Positions 55,254 to 63,695 are shown, counted from the first letter of the stretch. The stretch is DNA of 64,000 nt from JACVRN01 sp036403815 (GCA_036403815.1 DASWQH010000081.1:30954-94953); one strand, 5' to 3'. Numbers and translations are program-made. Notes: generated by a model not told the origin, from the sequence alone.

Positions 55254-56354
55254 ATGGCGACAACAGAGCAGGCTGTGAACAAGCCGCTGCAAACAGAGAC
55301 GAAGAGTCAGCAGGAACTGGTCGAGCGCGGCGAGCGTAAGCGCTGGTGGCGGCGTCGCGGCTCAAAGAGTAGAGGCTTCTGGTACGAAGACACAGCGGGC
55401 AAGCGCATCAGCGATCAGACGCACCTTGAGCGCATACAATCGCTCGTTATTCCCCCGGCGTGGAAGCATGTGCGCATCTCAACGCGCCCCAGGAGCCGCC
55501 TTCAGGCCATAGGCGTTGATACCAGCGGTCGCCTACAGTATCTATACCACCCGCAATTCGCCGCGCGCCAGCAACGCAAGAAATATGAGAAGGTAGAACG
55601 CTTCGGCGAGCACCTGCCGGATTTGCGCCGGAAGACTAATGAAGACATCGCGCTCGAAGGATTTCCAAAGGAGCGCGTGCTGGCCGTCATCGTGCGTCTC
55701 ATCAACGACCTCAACTTCCGCGTCGGCTCCGAGAAGAGCGTCAAGCGCTATCGCACTTATGGTGTAACGACCCTGCGCAATCGCCATCTTGAGATTAAAC
55801 GGGGCGGGCGTCTCATCTTCACCTTCGTCGGCAAGCATCACATACGCCATCGCCGCATCATCGTTGACGAAGAGCTGGCTTTGCTCATCGGCGACATCAA
55901 GAAGATAGGCGGGCACCGCTTGTTCAATTATCAAGACGATGAAGGCAAGGTCAGACCCATCACGCCGCGCGAGGTCAACGACTATATTAAAGCTGCGACC
56001 ACTCAGGAATTTTCGGCCAAGGATTTTCGCACCTGGGGCGGAACGCTCCTTGCCGCCGTCTGCCTGGCTGAAATAGGCGTGCCGGAAGATGAAAAGCAGG
56101 CGAAGAAGAATCTAGTCAAAGCGGTCAAGACGGTCGCAGAACACCTGGGCAATACGCCGACCGTCTGCCGCAGTTGCTACATTCACCCGCTGGTGCTTGA
56201 AACTTACCTGAAGGGCATGACGCTCGAAGAATTTCGCAAACGCGTTGAGCGCTACATACGCCGCATCGAGCCTGAATATCAACCGGAAGAGCTTGCACTC
56301 CTCAAGATGCTCAAAGCGCAGTCAAACGGAAACAAGAATGGCAACAAATCTTAG
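55254..56354 (+). CDS. DNA topoisomerase IB
   Basis: This is a bacterial (poxvirus-like) type IB topoisomerase that relaxes supercoils by a 3'-phosphotyrosine link. The 366 residues show the N-terminal recognition part (RIQSLVIPPAWKHVRIST) and the catalytic domain with RVGSEKSVKRYRTYGVTTL, the VGKHHIRHR loop, and DFRTWGGTLLAAVCLAE near 257-273. The active Tyr is Y309 (CRSCYIHPLVLETYL). A basic N-terminal extension (about 1-45) could bind DNA. AAAGGA lies very close to the ATG, so the exact start is not certain. It converges on rtcB. Confidence 0.92.
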   Translation: MATTEQAVNKPLQTETKSQQELVERGERKRWWRRRGSKSRGFWYEDTAGKRISDQTHLERIQSLVIPPAWKHVRISTRPRSRLQAIGVDTSGRLQYLYHPQFAARQQRKKYEKVERFGEHLPDLRRKTNEDIALEGFPKERVLAVIVRLINDLNFRVGSEKSVKRYRTYGVTTLRNRHLEIKRGGRLIFTFVGKHHIRHRRIIVDEELALLIGDIKKIGGHRLFNYQDDEGKVRPITPREVNDYIKAATTQEFSAKDFRTWGGTLLAAVCLAEIGVPEDEKQAKKNLVKAVKTVAEHLGNTPTVCRSCYIHPLVLETYLKGMTLEEFRKRVERYIRRIEPEYQPEELALLKMLKAQSNGNKNGNKS

Positions 56355-56549
56355 TCCCGTCAGGGACGACTGATAATAGCCCAGCCATTTATGGCTGGGA
56401 ACAGCAGGCAGAAAAATAGTTGAGTCCCGTAGGGACGACTGAATAAAGCAATAAGAGTTTTCAATCGTCCCTACGGGACTCAACTATTTTCCCACAACTT
56501 ATTCCCAGTGCTAAAGCACTGGGCTATTATCAAATGTCCCTACGGGACT
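56353..56549. repeat. Nested double-hairpin element N7 (convergent junction)
   Basis: AGTCCCGTCAGGGACGAC, palindrome GCCCAGCCATTTATGGCTGGG, inner arms GAGTCCCGTAGGGACGACTG and complement, palindrome CCCAGTGCTAAAGCACTGGG, then TGTCCCTACGGGACT. The two palindromes are in the opposite order to N3 and N4, so this copy is inverted as a whole. It starts at the stop codon of topoisomerase IB. Confidence 0.92.
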
Positions 56550-56586
56550 AAGAAAAGCTATTAGGTCACAAATGGCGTCGGTTAAA

Positions 56587-58560
56587 TTAATAGTGCTTGC
56601 TGGTCTTCTTGTTCCCACGCTTCCTCTTCCGATTCTTCCTTTCATCCACGCCTTTAAGCGAAGCGAGCGGCCAGAGCGTGTGCTCTATGCGCGCAAGTCC
56701 CGCTTCGACGACGGCGCGCACCACCTCTTCGGAAGCTTTATAAGCAGGCGCGGCTTCATCCAGAGGAACGCGGCCATCGGTGTTGACTAAGATTCCGGCG
56801 GCTGCGTATTCGTCGTCAATCTGTCGTTGCGAAAGGCTGCGCGAGGCTTCGCCGCGCGAAAGTCTTCGGCCTGCGCCGTGATTGACTGAATAGCCGCTGC
56901 GGCTTGCGCCTTCTAAGGGGCGCAGGATGTAGCTGTAATCCTTGTTGCTTCCCGGAATCAGGACGGGATGACCCGTCTCTTCCCAGAAAGTGCCCTTCAA
57001 GGCCGGATGCCCCGCGGGAAAAGCGCGCGTCGCACCCTTGCGATGCACCCACACTTCGCCGAAATCAGGATGCCACTCGCGCTGCACCAGATTGTGGCTG
57101 ATCTCGTAGATCAATTCCAACTCGGCACCGAAGACTTCTCGGAAAGCATCTGCGACCTGCTCAAAGATGACGAGCCGGTTCAGGATTGCATAGTTTCCGC
57201 CAGCCGCGACCGCGTTCAAATAATCCCGGTAGTGATGAGAATCAGGCATGAAGTACCCTAGGTCAATATCCGTCATCGCGTCGGGGCGCTCCTCGCGCGC
57301 CAACTCGAAATAGTTTGTGGCAAGCCCATGCCCGAAGCCACGGCTTCCCGTGTGAACCTGAATAAAGAGCGCGCCCGTCGCTTCTTCGCGCTGTAACTCT
57401 ATGAAGTGATTGCCGCCGCCCAGACTGCCCAACTGGTCAAGCCCTCGTTCGGGTCTTCCCTTGCCTCCCCAGGGAATCTGCCAGTCGTCGTCAACCGGAA
57501 TCCGGTGGCGCTCCGCCCGGCTGCGGTCAAAGGTTGCGCCGTACTTCTCCACGTAATACTCCGCCCCGCCCCGCACCAGATTATTGAACTCGCTTTCCGA
57601 GACGCGCCCCAGGCGATGGCTCTTTCCACCGGTGCCCATCTCCACGCGCTCCATCACCGCGCGATTAAACTCCAGCTTCTTCTCCGGCGTCGCCGCCTCC
57701 GCAGGCACCTCGGACTGCGCGCTCATCATTCCGCAATTGTGCACAAACACACCCGCATCTAACGCAAAGTTTCCGTATTCAGGAACGGTCAAGCAATAAA
57801 CATCTTCCACCGCATCAAGGAACTCAACGAAGAGAGCTTTGTGGTTATAACTGTACTGCTCGCCTTGATTTTTGAAGGATGCAGCATTTATCAGAGCGCC
57901 GTAATCACTGACTTCATTTAAATGGAAAGGCATTAATGATGTTTGCGGGGTAAGATGCTGCGCTTGACGATAACTGCCATCGCGCAACATGAATTCGTGG
58001 TCGGGCGTGCAGCGAATCTCTAGACCATTATCCAATGTGACTTTGACTAGAGGAGCATTGACGCGAGTCTTCTTTACAGTAGCTTTTGCTACGACAACCC
58101 TTTGTTCGGGAGAGAGGGCGTAAACATAAATCTCCTCGCCTGATTGTGCCAGCTCGCCAATCGGATACGAACGCCCGTCAACCATCGGCACAAGCGTATC
58201 TGATGTAAAACAACCTATGTCGTAGCCTACCGGCCCCATCGCTACTGCGCCGGTGTCAACATCTGTGATGAGCACGCAGCCTACGGGGACGCCGTAGCCG
58301 TAGTGCGTGTCGGGCGTGATGACGACCATGCGTACGCCTGGAAAGCGTGTGGCGTTGATTATCTGGCGATAGAGAATGTCTTCCGTCTCGTTGAGTAGCG
58401 TCGGCGTCAGGAACAGACGCACCGGGACATCCCGCGTGTCTTCGGTTTGTAAGTCGTAATAGCCCAGGCCGTTCCATCGCGCCAGGTGTTTCCAGTTGTC
58501 CGCGTTCTGAAGCTGACGCGCGACTCTCAATGCTTTGGCATCCCTCTGGTCTTTGCTCAT
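56587..58560 (-). CDS. rtcB: RNA-splicing ligase RtcB interrupted by a mini-intein
   Basis: RtcB joins RNA 2',3'-cyclic phosphate or 3'-phosphate ends to 5'-OH ends using GTP and Mn2+. The frame encodes 657 residues; removing the intein (117-275) leaves 498, the normal size. The host metal motif DIG-CGM is split exactly before its Cys. Other host marks are THYGYGVPVG, the NHFIELQ and HTGSRGFG blocks, and the guanylylation-site HGAGRRLSR. Splicing is needed to restore the metal-binding Cys. The ATG at 58558-58560 has AAGGTG upstream and is preferred over a GTG three codons earlier. No archease gene is adjacent. Confidence 0.95.
   Translation of the reverse strand: MSKDQRDAKALRVARQLQNADNWKHLARWNGLGYYDLQTEDTRDVPVRLFLTPTLLNETEDILYRQIINATRFPGVRMVVITPDTHYGYGVPVGCVLITDVDTGAVAMGPVGYDIGCFTSDTLVPMVDGRSYPIGELAQSGEEIYVYALSPEQRVVVAKATVKKTRVNAPLVKVTLDNGLEIRCTPDHEFMLRDGSYRQAQHLTPQTSLMPFHLNEVSDYGALINAASFKNQGEQYSYNHKALFVEFLDAVEDVYCLTVPEYGNFALDAGVFVHNCGMMSAQSEVPAEAATPEKKLEFNRAVMERVEMGTGGKSHRLGRVSESEFNNLVRGGAEYYVEKYGATFDRSRAERHRIPVDDDWQIPWGGKGRPERGLDQLGSLGGGNHFIELQREEATGALFIQVHTGSRGFGHGLATNYFELAREERPDAMTDIDLGYFMPDSHHYRDYLNAVAAGGNYAILNRLVIFEQVADAFREVFGAELELIYEISHNLVQREWHPDFGEVWVHRKGATRAFPAGHPALKGTFWEETGHPVLIPGSNKDYSYILRPLEGASRSGYSVNHGAGRRLSRGEASRSLSQRQIDDEYAAAGILVNTDGRVPLDEAAPAYKASEEVVRAVVEAGLARIEHTLWPLASLKGVDERKNRKRKRGNKKTSKHY
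57736..58212 (-). other. Mini-intein in RtcB (159 residues, no endonuclease domain)
   Basis: The segment starts with Cys (CFTSDTLVPM, block A). It has block B with T-x2-H (CTPDHEFML), block F (VYCLTVPEYGNF) and ends VFVHN before the host Cys (block G, with the penultimate His and terminal Asn). All residues needed for class 1 splicing are present. No LAGLIDADG or other homing motif is seen. By my count the DNA has 223 G+C in 477 bases (47%), against about 62-70% in sampled flanking rtcB sequence. The insertion point corresponds to that of the known Pyrococcus RtcB (Hyp2) intein. Confidence 0.93.
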
Positions 58561-58817
58561 CTTTGTCACCTTAGTTCTTCAGCCTGACGCCCTTGCTGTT
58601 GTCCTTTCGCTTGCTCTTCGGAAGATAGTAACACGCGCGTTCAAATTCGCTTTCAAGGGTGGCGAATGGTCTTGATTGCGCACGGGTTGAGAGCAATCGA
58701 AACGAAAATTTTAGGGGATAACGTTGCTTTTATAACTCTATTCAGTATACCCTTTTCGTGTTGTTTCGGACGACACTCCGGCAAAGAATTGCCGGAATTT
58801 TCTTTCTTCATCTGAAC

Positions 58818-59864
58818 ATGCTCCTCAAAAATTTCAAGCGCACGTCATTACAGGTCTGCAAAAATCTGGGTCTCTTTCGCAGGGTGCTTGAAAGCCGTTG
58901 GCGGACGGAGCGATTGCTGATACTTGGCTATCACGGCATATCGCTCGAAGATGAGCACGATTGGGACGCGTCTTTGTACATGAGCCGCCCGGATTTCGAG
59001 TCGCGGCTCTCGATTCTGAAAAAAGAGAACTATTCGGTGCTTCCGCTCAGAGAGGCGGTCGAGCGTCTTTACCGCAACGACCTGCCGGAGCGCAGCGTCT
59101 CCTTGACGTTCGACGACGGGTATTACGATTTTTACAGGCAGGCATATCCCGCCATACGCGCTTACAACTTTCCCGTCACCGTTTATCTGACGACCTTTCA
59201 CTGCTACTACAACAAACCTATCTTCGGTCTGGTCTGCCCATACCTGCTCTGGAAAAAGCGCGGCCACGTCGTTCCTGCGCCGCCCGCTATGGAGAGCGGT
59301 TTGAAGTTTGACTTGAGAACGGCGGAGGGGCGCGCCAGAGCGATGACAGCTATCTGGAAATATTCGGACGGGCGCAAGCTGTCTGCCGAAGAGAAGAACG
59401 AGTTCGCGCTCCAGCTAGCAGTGTACCTGGGTCTGGACTACGAAGAGATTCTGGAAAAGCGTCTGCTTCACCTGATGAAGCCGGAAGAGGTGGCGGAACT
59501 GGCCGCCGCAGGCGTCGATTTTCAACTGCACACGCACCGCCATCACGCGCCCGTCAACGAGACGCTCTTTCACAGGGAGATAGATGAGAACCGCACGAGC
59601 ATTGAGGAGATGACGGGCGAGTGCGCCACTCATTTCTGCTATCCGAGCGGAGTCCATCGCCCGCAGTATCTTCCGTGGCTGAAGGACGAAAAGATTTTTT
59701 CCGCGACGACGTGCGATCCAGCCTTTGCTTCATCGAAAACGAACGCGCTCTTGCTTCCCAGACTGGTGGATCATTGCGGCCTTGCACCGATTGAGTTTGA
59801 AAGCTGGCTGACGGGTTTCGCCTCTTTCGTCCCAAGCAAGCCGGAAAACAATCACGCAAGTTGA
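58818..59864 (+). CDS. Polysaccharide deacetylase family protein
   Basis: This is an NodB-type (CE4) deacetylase of about 348 residues. Motif 1 reads SLTFDDGYYDF (D99, D100), the metal His pair is in LHTHRHHAP, and FCYPSGVH is the later active-site block. No clear signal peptide is visible, so it may act in the cytoplasm or be anchored by partners. Substrates of the family include peptidoglycan and N-acetylated polysaccharides. The start is uncertain: ATG at 58818, or a GTG at 58758 giving 20 more residues with a hydrophobic stretch. It converges on aroK. Confidence 0.82.
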   Translation: MLLKNFKRTSLQVCKNLGLFRRVLESRWRTERLLILGYHGISLEDEHDWDASLYMSRPDFESRLSILKKENYSVLPLREAVERLYRNDLPERSVSLTFDDGYYDFYRQAYPAIRAYNFPVTVYLTTFHCYYNKPIFGLVCPYLLWKKRGHVVPAPPAMESGLKFDLRTAEGRARAMTAIWKYSDGRKLSAEEKNEFALQLAVYLGLDYEEILEKRLLHLMKPEEVAELAAAGVDFQLHTHRHHAPVNETLFHREIDENRTSIEEMTGECATHFCYPSGVHRPQYLPWLKDEKIFSATTCDPAFASSKTNALLLPRLVDHCGLAPIEFESWLTGFASFVPSKPENNHAS

Positions 59865-59890
59865 GCGCGCCTTAATCAAACTACTCTCTT

Positions 59891-60094
59891 AGCCCCTGAA
59901 AGGGGCGACAGAATTTAGCCCATGACGTAAGTCATGGGAATATCAGCACAGCAAACATTTCAAAGCCCCGGCAGGGGCGAAAGATTCTCAGGCTTGGACT
60001 TCTGTCGCCCCTTTCAGGGGCTTTTAACTTTGAAGGAGGCTTGATTCCCACGGCTCACGCCGTGGGCTAAATTCTGTCGCCCCTTTCAGGGGCT
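59891..60094. repeat. Nested double-hairpin element N8 (convergent junction)
   Basis: AGCCCCTGAAAGGGGCGACAG, palindrome CCCATGACGTAAGTCATGGG, inner AGCCCCGGCAGGGGCGAAAG with the near-complement CTGTCGCCCCTTTCAGGGGC, palindrome CCCACGGCTCACGCCGTGGG, then TGTCGCCCCTTTCAGGGGCT. It has the same plan as N5 with other bases. It fills the gap between the deacetylase gene and aroK. Confidence 0.9.
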
Positions 60095-60129
60095 GTCATT
60101 CTTCTTTCTTATCTCGCGCCTCACATTAA

Positions 60130-60642
60130 TCAAAGCGTCTTGATTATCTCCCCTGCCAAATCTTCAATGCTCTTATCTTGAGTTGCAGCGATATGCAGCC
60201 CGGCCAGCGCATAAACGGGGCGGCGCTCGCCGTAGAGCCTTTCAGCCGATTCTCTATCCTGCGCGAGCGGGCGCACCTCCTCGCTCTCGGTAATCCTCTG
60301 CCAGCACAATTCAAAGGGAGCGTCGAGCCAGACTGTGAAGCAATGGTGCTCGTCTATGAGCGCGCGATTCTCTGCAATCGTCCACGCGCCGCCGCCGAGC
60401 GCTATGACACGCGCTCGATTCATCTCAAGCACTATGCCCAGAGCGCGCCGCTCTGCTTCACGGAATCCAGCTTCTCCTTCATCGCTAATCAATGCGGGCA
60501 CGGTGCGTCTTTCGCGCTCCGTGATGATGTAATCAAGGTCAATCATGCGACACTTCAGACGCTCTGCGAGCGCCTTTGCCACGCTCGTTTTCCCGGCGGC
60601 CATGAATCCGGTGATGACTATGGGTTTCTCACGGGCGCTCAT
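60130..60642 (-). CDS. aroK: Shikimate kinase
   Basis: AroK phosphorylates shikimate with ATP in aromatic amino acid synthesis. The 170 residues include the P-loop GFMAAGKT at 12-19, the shikimate-binding Asp in DLDYIITERE, the ALGGGAW block near 90-100, and RPLAQDRESAERLYGERRPVY (lid and partner Arg). Its start overlaps the aroA stop by four bases (ATGA), so the two steps of the pathway are co-translated. Confidence 0.94.
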   Translation of the reverse strand: MSAREKPIVITGFMAAGKTSVAKALAERLKCRMIDLDYIITERERRTVPALISDEGEAGFREAERRALGIVLEMNRARVIALGGGAWTIAENRALIDEHHCFTVWLDAPFELCWQRITESEEVRPLAQDRESAERLYGERRPVYALAGLHIAATQDKSIEDLAGEIIKTL

Positions 60643-61979
60643 CTTTCAACCACCGATTCCAGAAGCGTGTAAAATTCAGGGAAAGAGACAGAGACGCATT
60701 CCGCACCTTCAATCTCGGAATCGCCTCCGGCTAGAAGCGCCGCGACCGAGAAGGCCATGGCGATGCGATGATCGTTATGCGTGTTGAGCCTTGCGCCGCG
60801 AAGATGCGTGCGCTTCCGTATTGTCAAACCGTCTTCATGCTCTTCCACTTCAACACCCATCGCGCGCAGGTTCTCTACGGTGGCAGCGATCCTGTCCGTC
60901 TCTTTCAATCGCAGCTCCGCCGCGTCGCGTATGGCGAGACCTCCCATGACCTGCGTTCCCAGAACGGCGAGCATCGGAAGCTCGTCAATCAATTGCGGAA
61001 TGAGTGCGCCGCGCAGGACATTCGATTTCCCCTCTGCGACAGGCGCAAGCCCCGCGCCTCCGCTAACAAACACGTACCCGTATATTTCGTTGAAATCCGT
61101 GAAATCCCAGTCGCCAGAATCCATCAGCTCTTGGCTGACACTCACGCCGAGCGAGCGAAGCGTCGAAAGAAATTGTGTGCGCGTGGGGTTCAACCCGACC
61201 CGCTGGATCTCCAGATTGGAGCCGGGCAAAAGAGCGGCGGCAGCAATAAAAAAGGCTGCCGACGAAATGTCGCCTGGAATCGTGCCGTCATAAGCTCTCA
61301 ACTGCGCGGGAGGCTCAAGAGAGATTGAATGCGGTGAAAGAGCAGCGGCTTGAGCGCTTCTTTTAACGTTGACGCCGTAGCAATGAAGCATGCGCTCCGT
61401 GTGGTCACGCGTCGCTCCGCAAGCTTCTATAACTTCAGTGCGCCCCTTTGCGTAAAGCCCCGCCAGCAAGATACAGGATTTCACCTGAGCGCTGGCGACC
61501 GGCATCTCGTACGAGATAGCTTTCAGCGGCACGCGACCAGTGATGTGCAGTGGGGCGCGGCCTTCAGCGGAAGCAACGCGCGCGCCCATCAGCTCAAGCG
61601 GCTCTATGATTCTCTTCATAGGGCGGCTTTGCAGGGATTCATCGCCCGTCAAAGTGGATTCAAAGTTCTGCCCCGCCAGAATTCCGCCCAGCATACGCAT
61701 CGTCGAGCCGCTGTTACGGCAATCAAGCAGGGAGTGCGGCGCACGCAAGCCTTCGAGGCCAACGCCTTCAATATGAACAAGGCCAGCTTCAAACTCCACG
61801 CTCACTCCCAGTTGCTTCAGACACGAGAGAGTTGCAGCGCAATCGTCGCCCGTCGAAAAGTTTTCTATACGGGATGTGCCGCGAGCCAGAGCGCTAAGAA
61901 GAGCGGCGCGGTGCGAGATGGCTTTATCGCCGGGCAGGCTTAAAGCGCCGTTGATTCTGCGGGCTGGCCGGATTCTCAT
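60639..61979 (-). CDS. aroA: 3-phosphoshikimate 1-carboxyvinyltransferase (EPSP synthase)
   Basis: AroA adds enolpyruvate from PEP to shikimate-3-phosphate, two steps after AroK. The 446 residues contain LPGDKAISHRAALLSALARG near 14-33, the LDCRNSGSTMRMLGGILAGQ block and SAQVKSCILLAGLYAKGRTE. The C-terminal RLKETDRIAATVENLRAMG and NTHNDHRIAMAFSVAAL also match the family. The ATG at 61977-61979 fits the family start; an upstream extension would be encoded partly by a tandem-word repeat. Confidence 0.95.
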   Translation of the reverse strand: MRIRPARRINGALSLPGDKAISHRAALLSALARGTSRIENFSTGDDCAATLSCLKQLGVSVEFEAGLVHIEGVGLEGLRAPHSLLDCRNSGSTMRMLGGILAGQNFESTLTGDESLQSRPMKRIIEPLELMGARVASAEGRAPLHITGRVPLKAISYEMPVASAQVKSCILLAGLYAKGRTEVIEACGATRDHTERMLHCYGVNVKRSAQAAALSPHSISLEPPAQLRAYDGTIPGDISSAAFFIAAAALLPGSNLEIQRVGLNPTRTQFLSTLRSLGVSVSQELMDSGDWDFTDFNEIYGYVFVSGGAGLAPVAEGKSNVLRGALIPQLIDELPMLAVLGTQVMGGLAIRDAAELRLKETDRIAATVENLRAMGVEVEEHEDGLTIRKRTHLRGARLNTHNDHRIAMAFSVAALLAGGDSEIEGAECVSVSFPEFYTLLESVVER

Positions 61980-62022
61980 CAAGCCAGAGGATGAAGCCGC
62001 CCGTATAAAAGCGCAAGGGCTG

Positions 62023-62113
62023 AAAAGCAATGCAGAAGGCAGAGTGCAGAACGATGAATTAAAAAGGCGGCCTTTCATTCTGCATTCTGCATTCTGCCTT
62101 CTGCATTGCTTTT
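62023..62113. repeat. Tandem-word element H14 (ATTCTGC heptamers, divergent gap)
   Basis: AAAAGCAATGCAGAAGGCAG at the left pairs with CTGCCTTCTGCATTGCTTTT at the right, with ATTCTGC words repeated inside. It lies between aroA and the kinase gene, which point away from each other, so it cannot be a terminator for either. Confidence 0.9.
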
Positions 62114-62201
62114 ATCCCCCTTCTTGACATGCAGGTGCGGGGCGTGTTACACCGTCGAACTATTCCGGTTTGCTTTCCGAAGCTTTTATGTTTTGAGAGC
62201 C

Positions 62202-62657
62202 ATGCCCGCCGGAGACGGGGCTTGGAAAGGCCACACTCATCTCGTGACCGAAGAGACGACTGAACTCGAACTTGAGAGCCGCATCGAATCAATCGCCCAC
62301 GCCGCCGAAGTAGCTGCGCAGGTGGTACAGCGCTTAGGGTTGGGTGATGAGGCTGCCTACGGAGTTGATATGGCCGTGCGCGAGGCTGTCACCAATGCGG
62401 TCTTGCATGGCAACCGGAAGGATAAGACGAAAAAGGTCGAGGTGAAGTTTCGCGGCTCGACCGAGATGTTGGAGATAACGGTGCGTGACCGTGGCACGGG
62501 GTTCGATTTAAGCAGTGTGCCAGACCCGACCGACCAGCAGAATCTTTTGAAAGCTTCCGGGCGCGGCATTCTTTTCATGCGCACCTTTATGGACGATGTA
62601 GAATATTCGCGCCACCCCGAAGGCGGAACTGTGGTGCGTATGACAAAGAGAAAGTAA
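62202..62657 (+). CDS. RsbW-like serine-protein kinase / anti-sigma factor
   Basis: The 151 residues match the HATPase_c domain of anti-sigma kinases (RsbW/SpoIIAB type), which bind a sigma factor or a phosphorylatable STAS partner. N-box: VDMAVREAVTNAVLHGN; G1 box: RDRGTGFDLS; G2: KASGRGILFMRTFMDDV. It resembles the C-terminal half of the receiver fusion protein at 35.2 kb. The STAS gene downstream is the expected partner. The start is not certain: ATG at 62202 has a weak ribosome site, and a GTG at 62242 is possible. Confidence 0.88.
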   Translation: MPAGDGAWKGHTHLVTEETTELELESRIESIAHAAEVAAQVVQRLGLGDEAAYGVDMAVREAVTNAVLHGNRKDKTKKVEVKFRGSTEMLEITVRDRGTGFDLSSVPDPTDQQNLLKASGRGILFMRTFMDDVEYSRHPEGGTVVRMTKRK

Positions 62658-62660
62658 AAC

Positions 62661-62738
62661 GATTTTGGATTTTGGATTGGAGTGGCAACAGAGCTTGCGC
62701 ATCTTCAATCTCGTTTCATTAATCCAAAATCCAAAATC
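62661..62738. repeat. Tandem-word element H15 (TTTTGGA heptamers)
   Basis: GATTTTGGATTTTGGATT (62661-62678) and its exact complement (62721-62738) lie between the kinase and STAS genes, which should share a transcript. Right after it comes the STAS ribosome site GGAGGAG. Confidence 0.92.
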
Positions 62739-62768
62739 TAAAACTCTATCGGAGGAGATTTTTTCAAA

Positions 62769-63116
62769 ATGGCTGAACTTGATATTAAAGAGCGTCAGGC
62801 CGGAGATGTGACCGTGCTGGACATGGATGGCAAGATAACGATTGGCGAGGGGTCGGTTGCGCTCAGGGGCGCGATTCGCCGCCTGCTCGAAGAGGGCAAG
62901 AAGAAGATCCTCTTGAACCTGGGGGGCGTCGGCTACATTGATTCGAGCGGCATCGGCGAGCTTGTATCAAGCTACACGGCGATAGGCAAAGAGAGTGGTC
63001 AACTGAAGCTCCTCAACCTGACCCAGAAATTGCAAGACCTGCTCGCCATCACCAAACTGCTCACAGTCTTCGACGTTTACGAAGACGAATCGGAAGCGCT
63101 GAGCAGCTACAAGTAG
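62769..63116 (+). CDS. STAS domain anti-sigma factor antagonist
   Basis: The 115-residue SpoIIAA/RsbV-like protein shows VLDMDGKITIG, the switch site YIDSSGIGELVSSY with Ser59/Ser60, and LKLLNLTQKLQDLLAITKLL. In known systems the partner kinase phosphorylates this serine; the unphosphorylated form frees the sigma factor. It pairs naturally with the kinase upstream. GGAGGAG (62751-62757) precedes the ATG by 11 bases. Confidence 0.92.
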   Translation: MAELDIKERQAGDVTVLDMDGKITIGEGSVALRGAIRRLLEEGKKKILLNLGGVGYIDSSGIGELVSSYTAIGKESGQLKLLNLTQKLQDLLAITKLLTVFDVYEDESEALSSYK

Positions 63117-63128
63117 AAGTCACAGGTT

Positions 63129-63183
63129 CCAAGTCCCAAGTCTCAAGTCAAAAAACCAAGCTGACTTGGGGCATGGGACTTGG
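63129..63183. repeat. Tandem-word element H16 (CCAAGTC heptamers)
   Basis: CCAAGTC CCAAGTC TCAAGTC followed after about 13 bases by GACTTGGGGCATGGGACTTGG. It lies between the STAS and DUF2062 genes on the same strand; H5 near clpC uses related words. Confidence 0.88.
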
Positions 63184-63200
63184 AATTTGAGACTCGTCCC

Positions 63201-63695
63201 ATGTTTCGCAAGACCCTGCGCTGTCTGCTCGCGATTGATGACCCGCCGGAGCGGACGGCGCTCGCGTTTTCCATAGGCGTCTTCATAGCCTTTTCGCCCT
63301 TTCTGGGCTTGCACACGATACTTGCTACGGCGCTCGCCTTCATCTTTCGCTTCAACAAAGTAGCCATCTACACGGGGACGTTCGTCAACAATCCGTTCCT
63401 GACGCTCGTGCCCATCATCCTCGCGTCTTATGCCGTCGGCGCGCTCGTCATGGGGCGACCCCTGGCGCTTCCCGAAGAAGGACTTGCGCTACTCAGTGCC
63501 CCGCACCTTCTGACCGCGAGCTACTGGCGCGAGCTTTCACGCAACGCCGTGGACATCCTCCTGCCCTTCAGCATCGGCGGCATGGCACTCTCGGTGGTTT
63601 GTTCGCTCGCCGCATATCCGCTAACATTAAGCTTGCTTCGCAGGAGAAAAGCAGGAAAGCAGGGAGTAAAACAAGGGATGAGGGATGAGGGATGA
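63201..63695 (+). CDS. DUF2062 family membrane protein
   Basis: The 164-residue protein has a basic N-terminus (FRKTLRCLLAIDDPPERTAL). Hydrophobic helices (AFSIGVFIAFSPFLGLHTIL, FLTLVPIILASYAVGALVMG, ILLPFSIGGMALSVVCSLAA) carry the conserved N-NPFLT motif (FVNNPFLTLV). DUF2062 proteins are small membrane proteins, often near glycosyltransferases; the role is unknown. The last residues (QGVKQGMRDEG) and the stop come from a GGGATGA repeat. ATG at 63201 is preferred to an upstream TTG. Confidence 0.85.
   Translation: MFRKTLRCLLAIDDPPERTALAFSIGVFIAFSPFLGLHTILATALAFIFRFNKVAIYTGTFVNNPFLTLVPIILASYAVGALVMGRPLALPEEGLALLSAPHLLTASYWRELSRNAVDILLPFSIGGMALSVVCSLAAYPLTLSLLRRRKAGKQGVKQGMRDEG

Noticed and set aside
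57736..58212. Homing endonuclease inside the RtcB intein
   Set aside because: The stretch between splicing blocks B and F is only about 60 residues with no LAGLIDADG or HNH motif.
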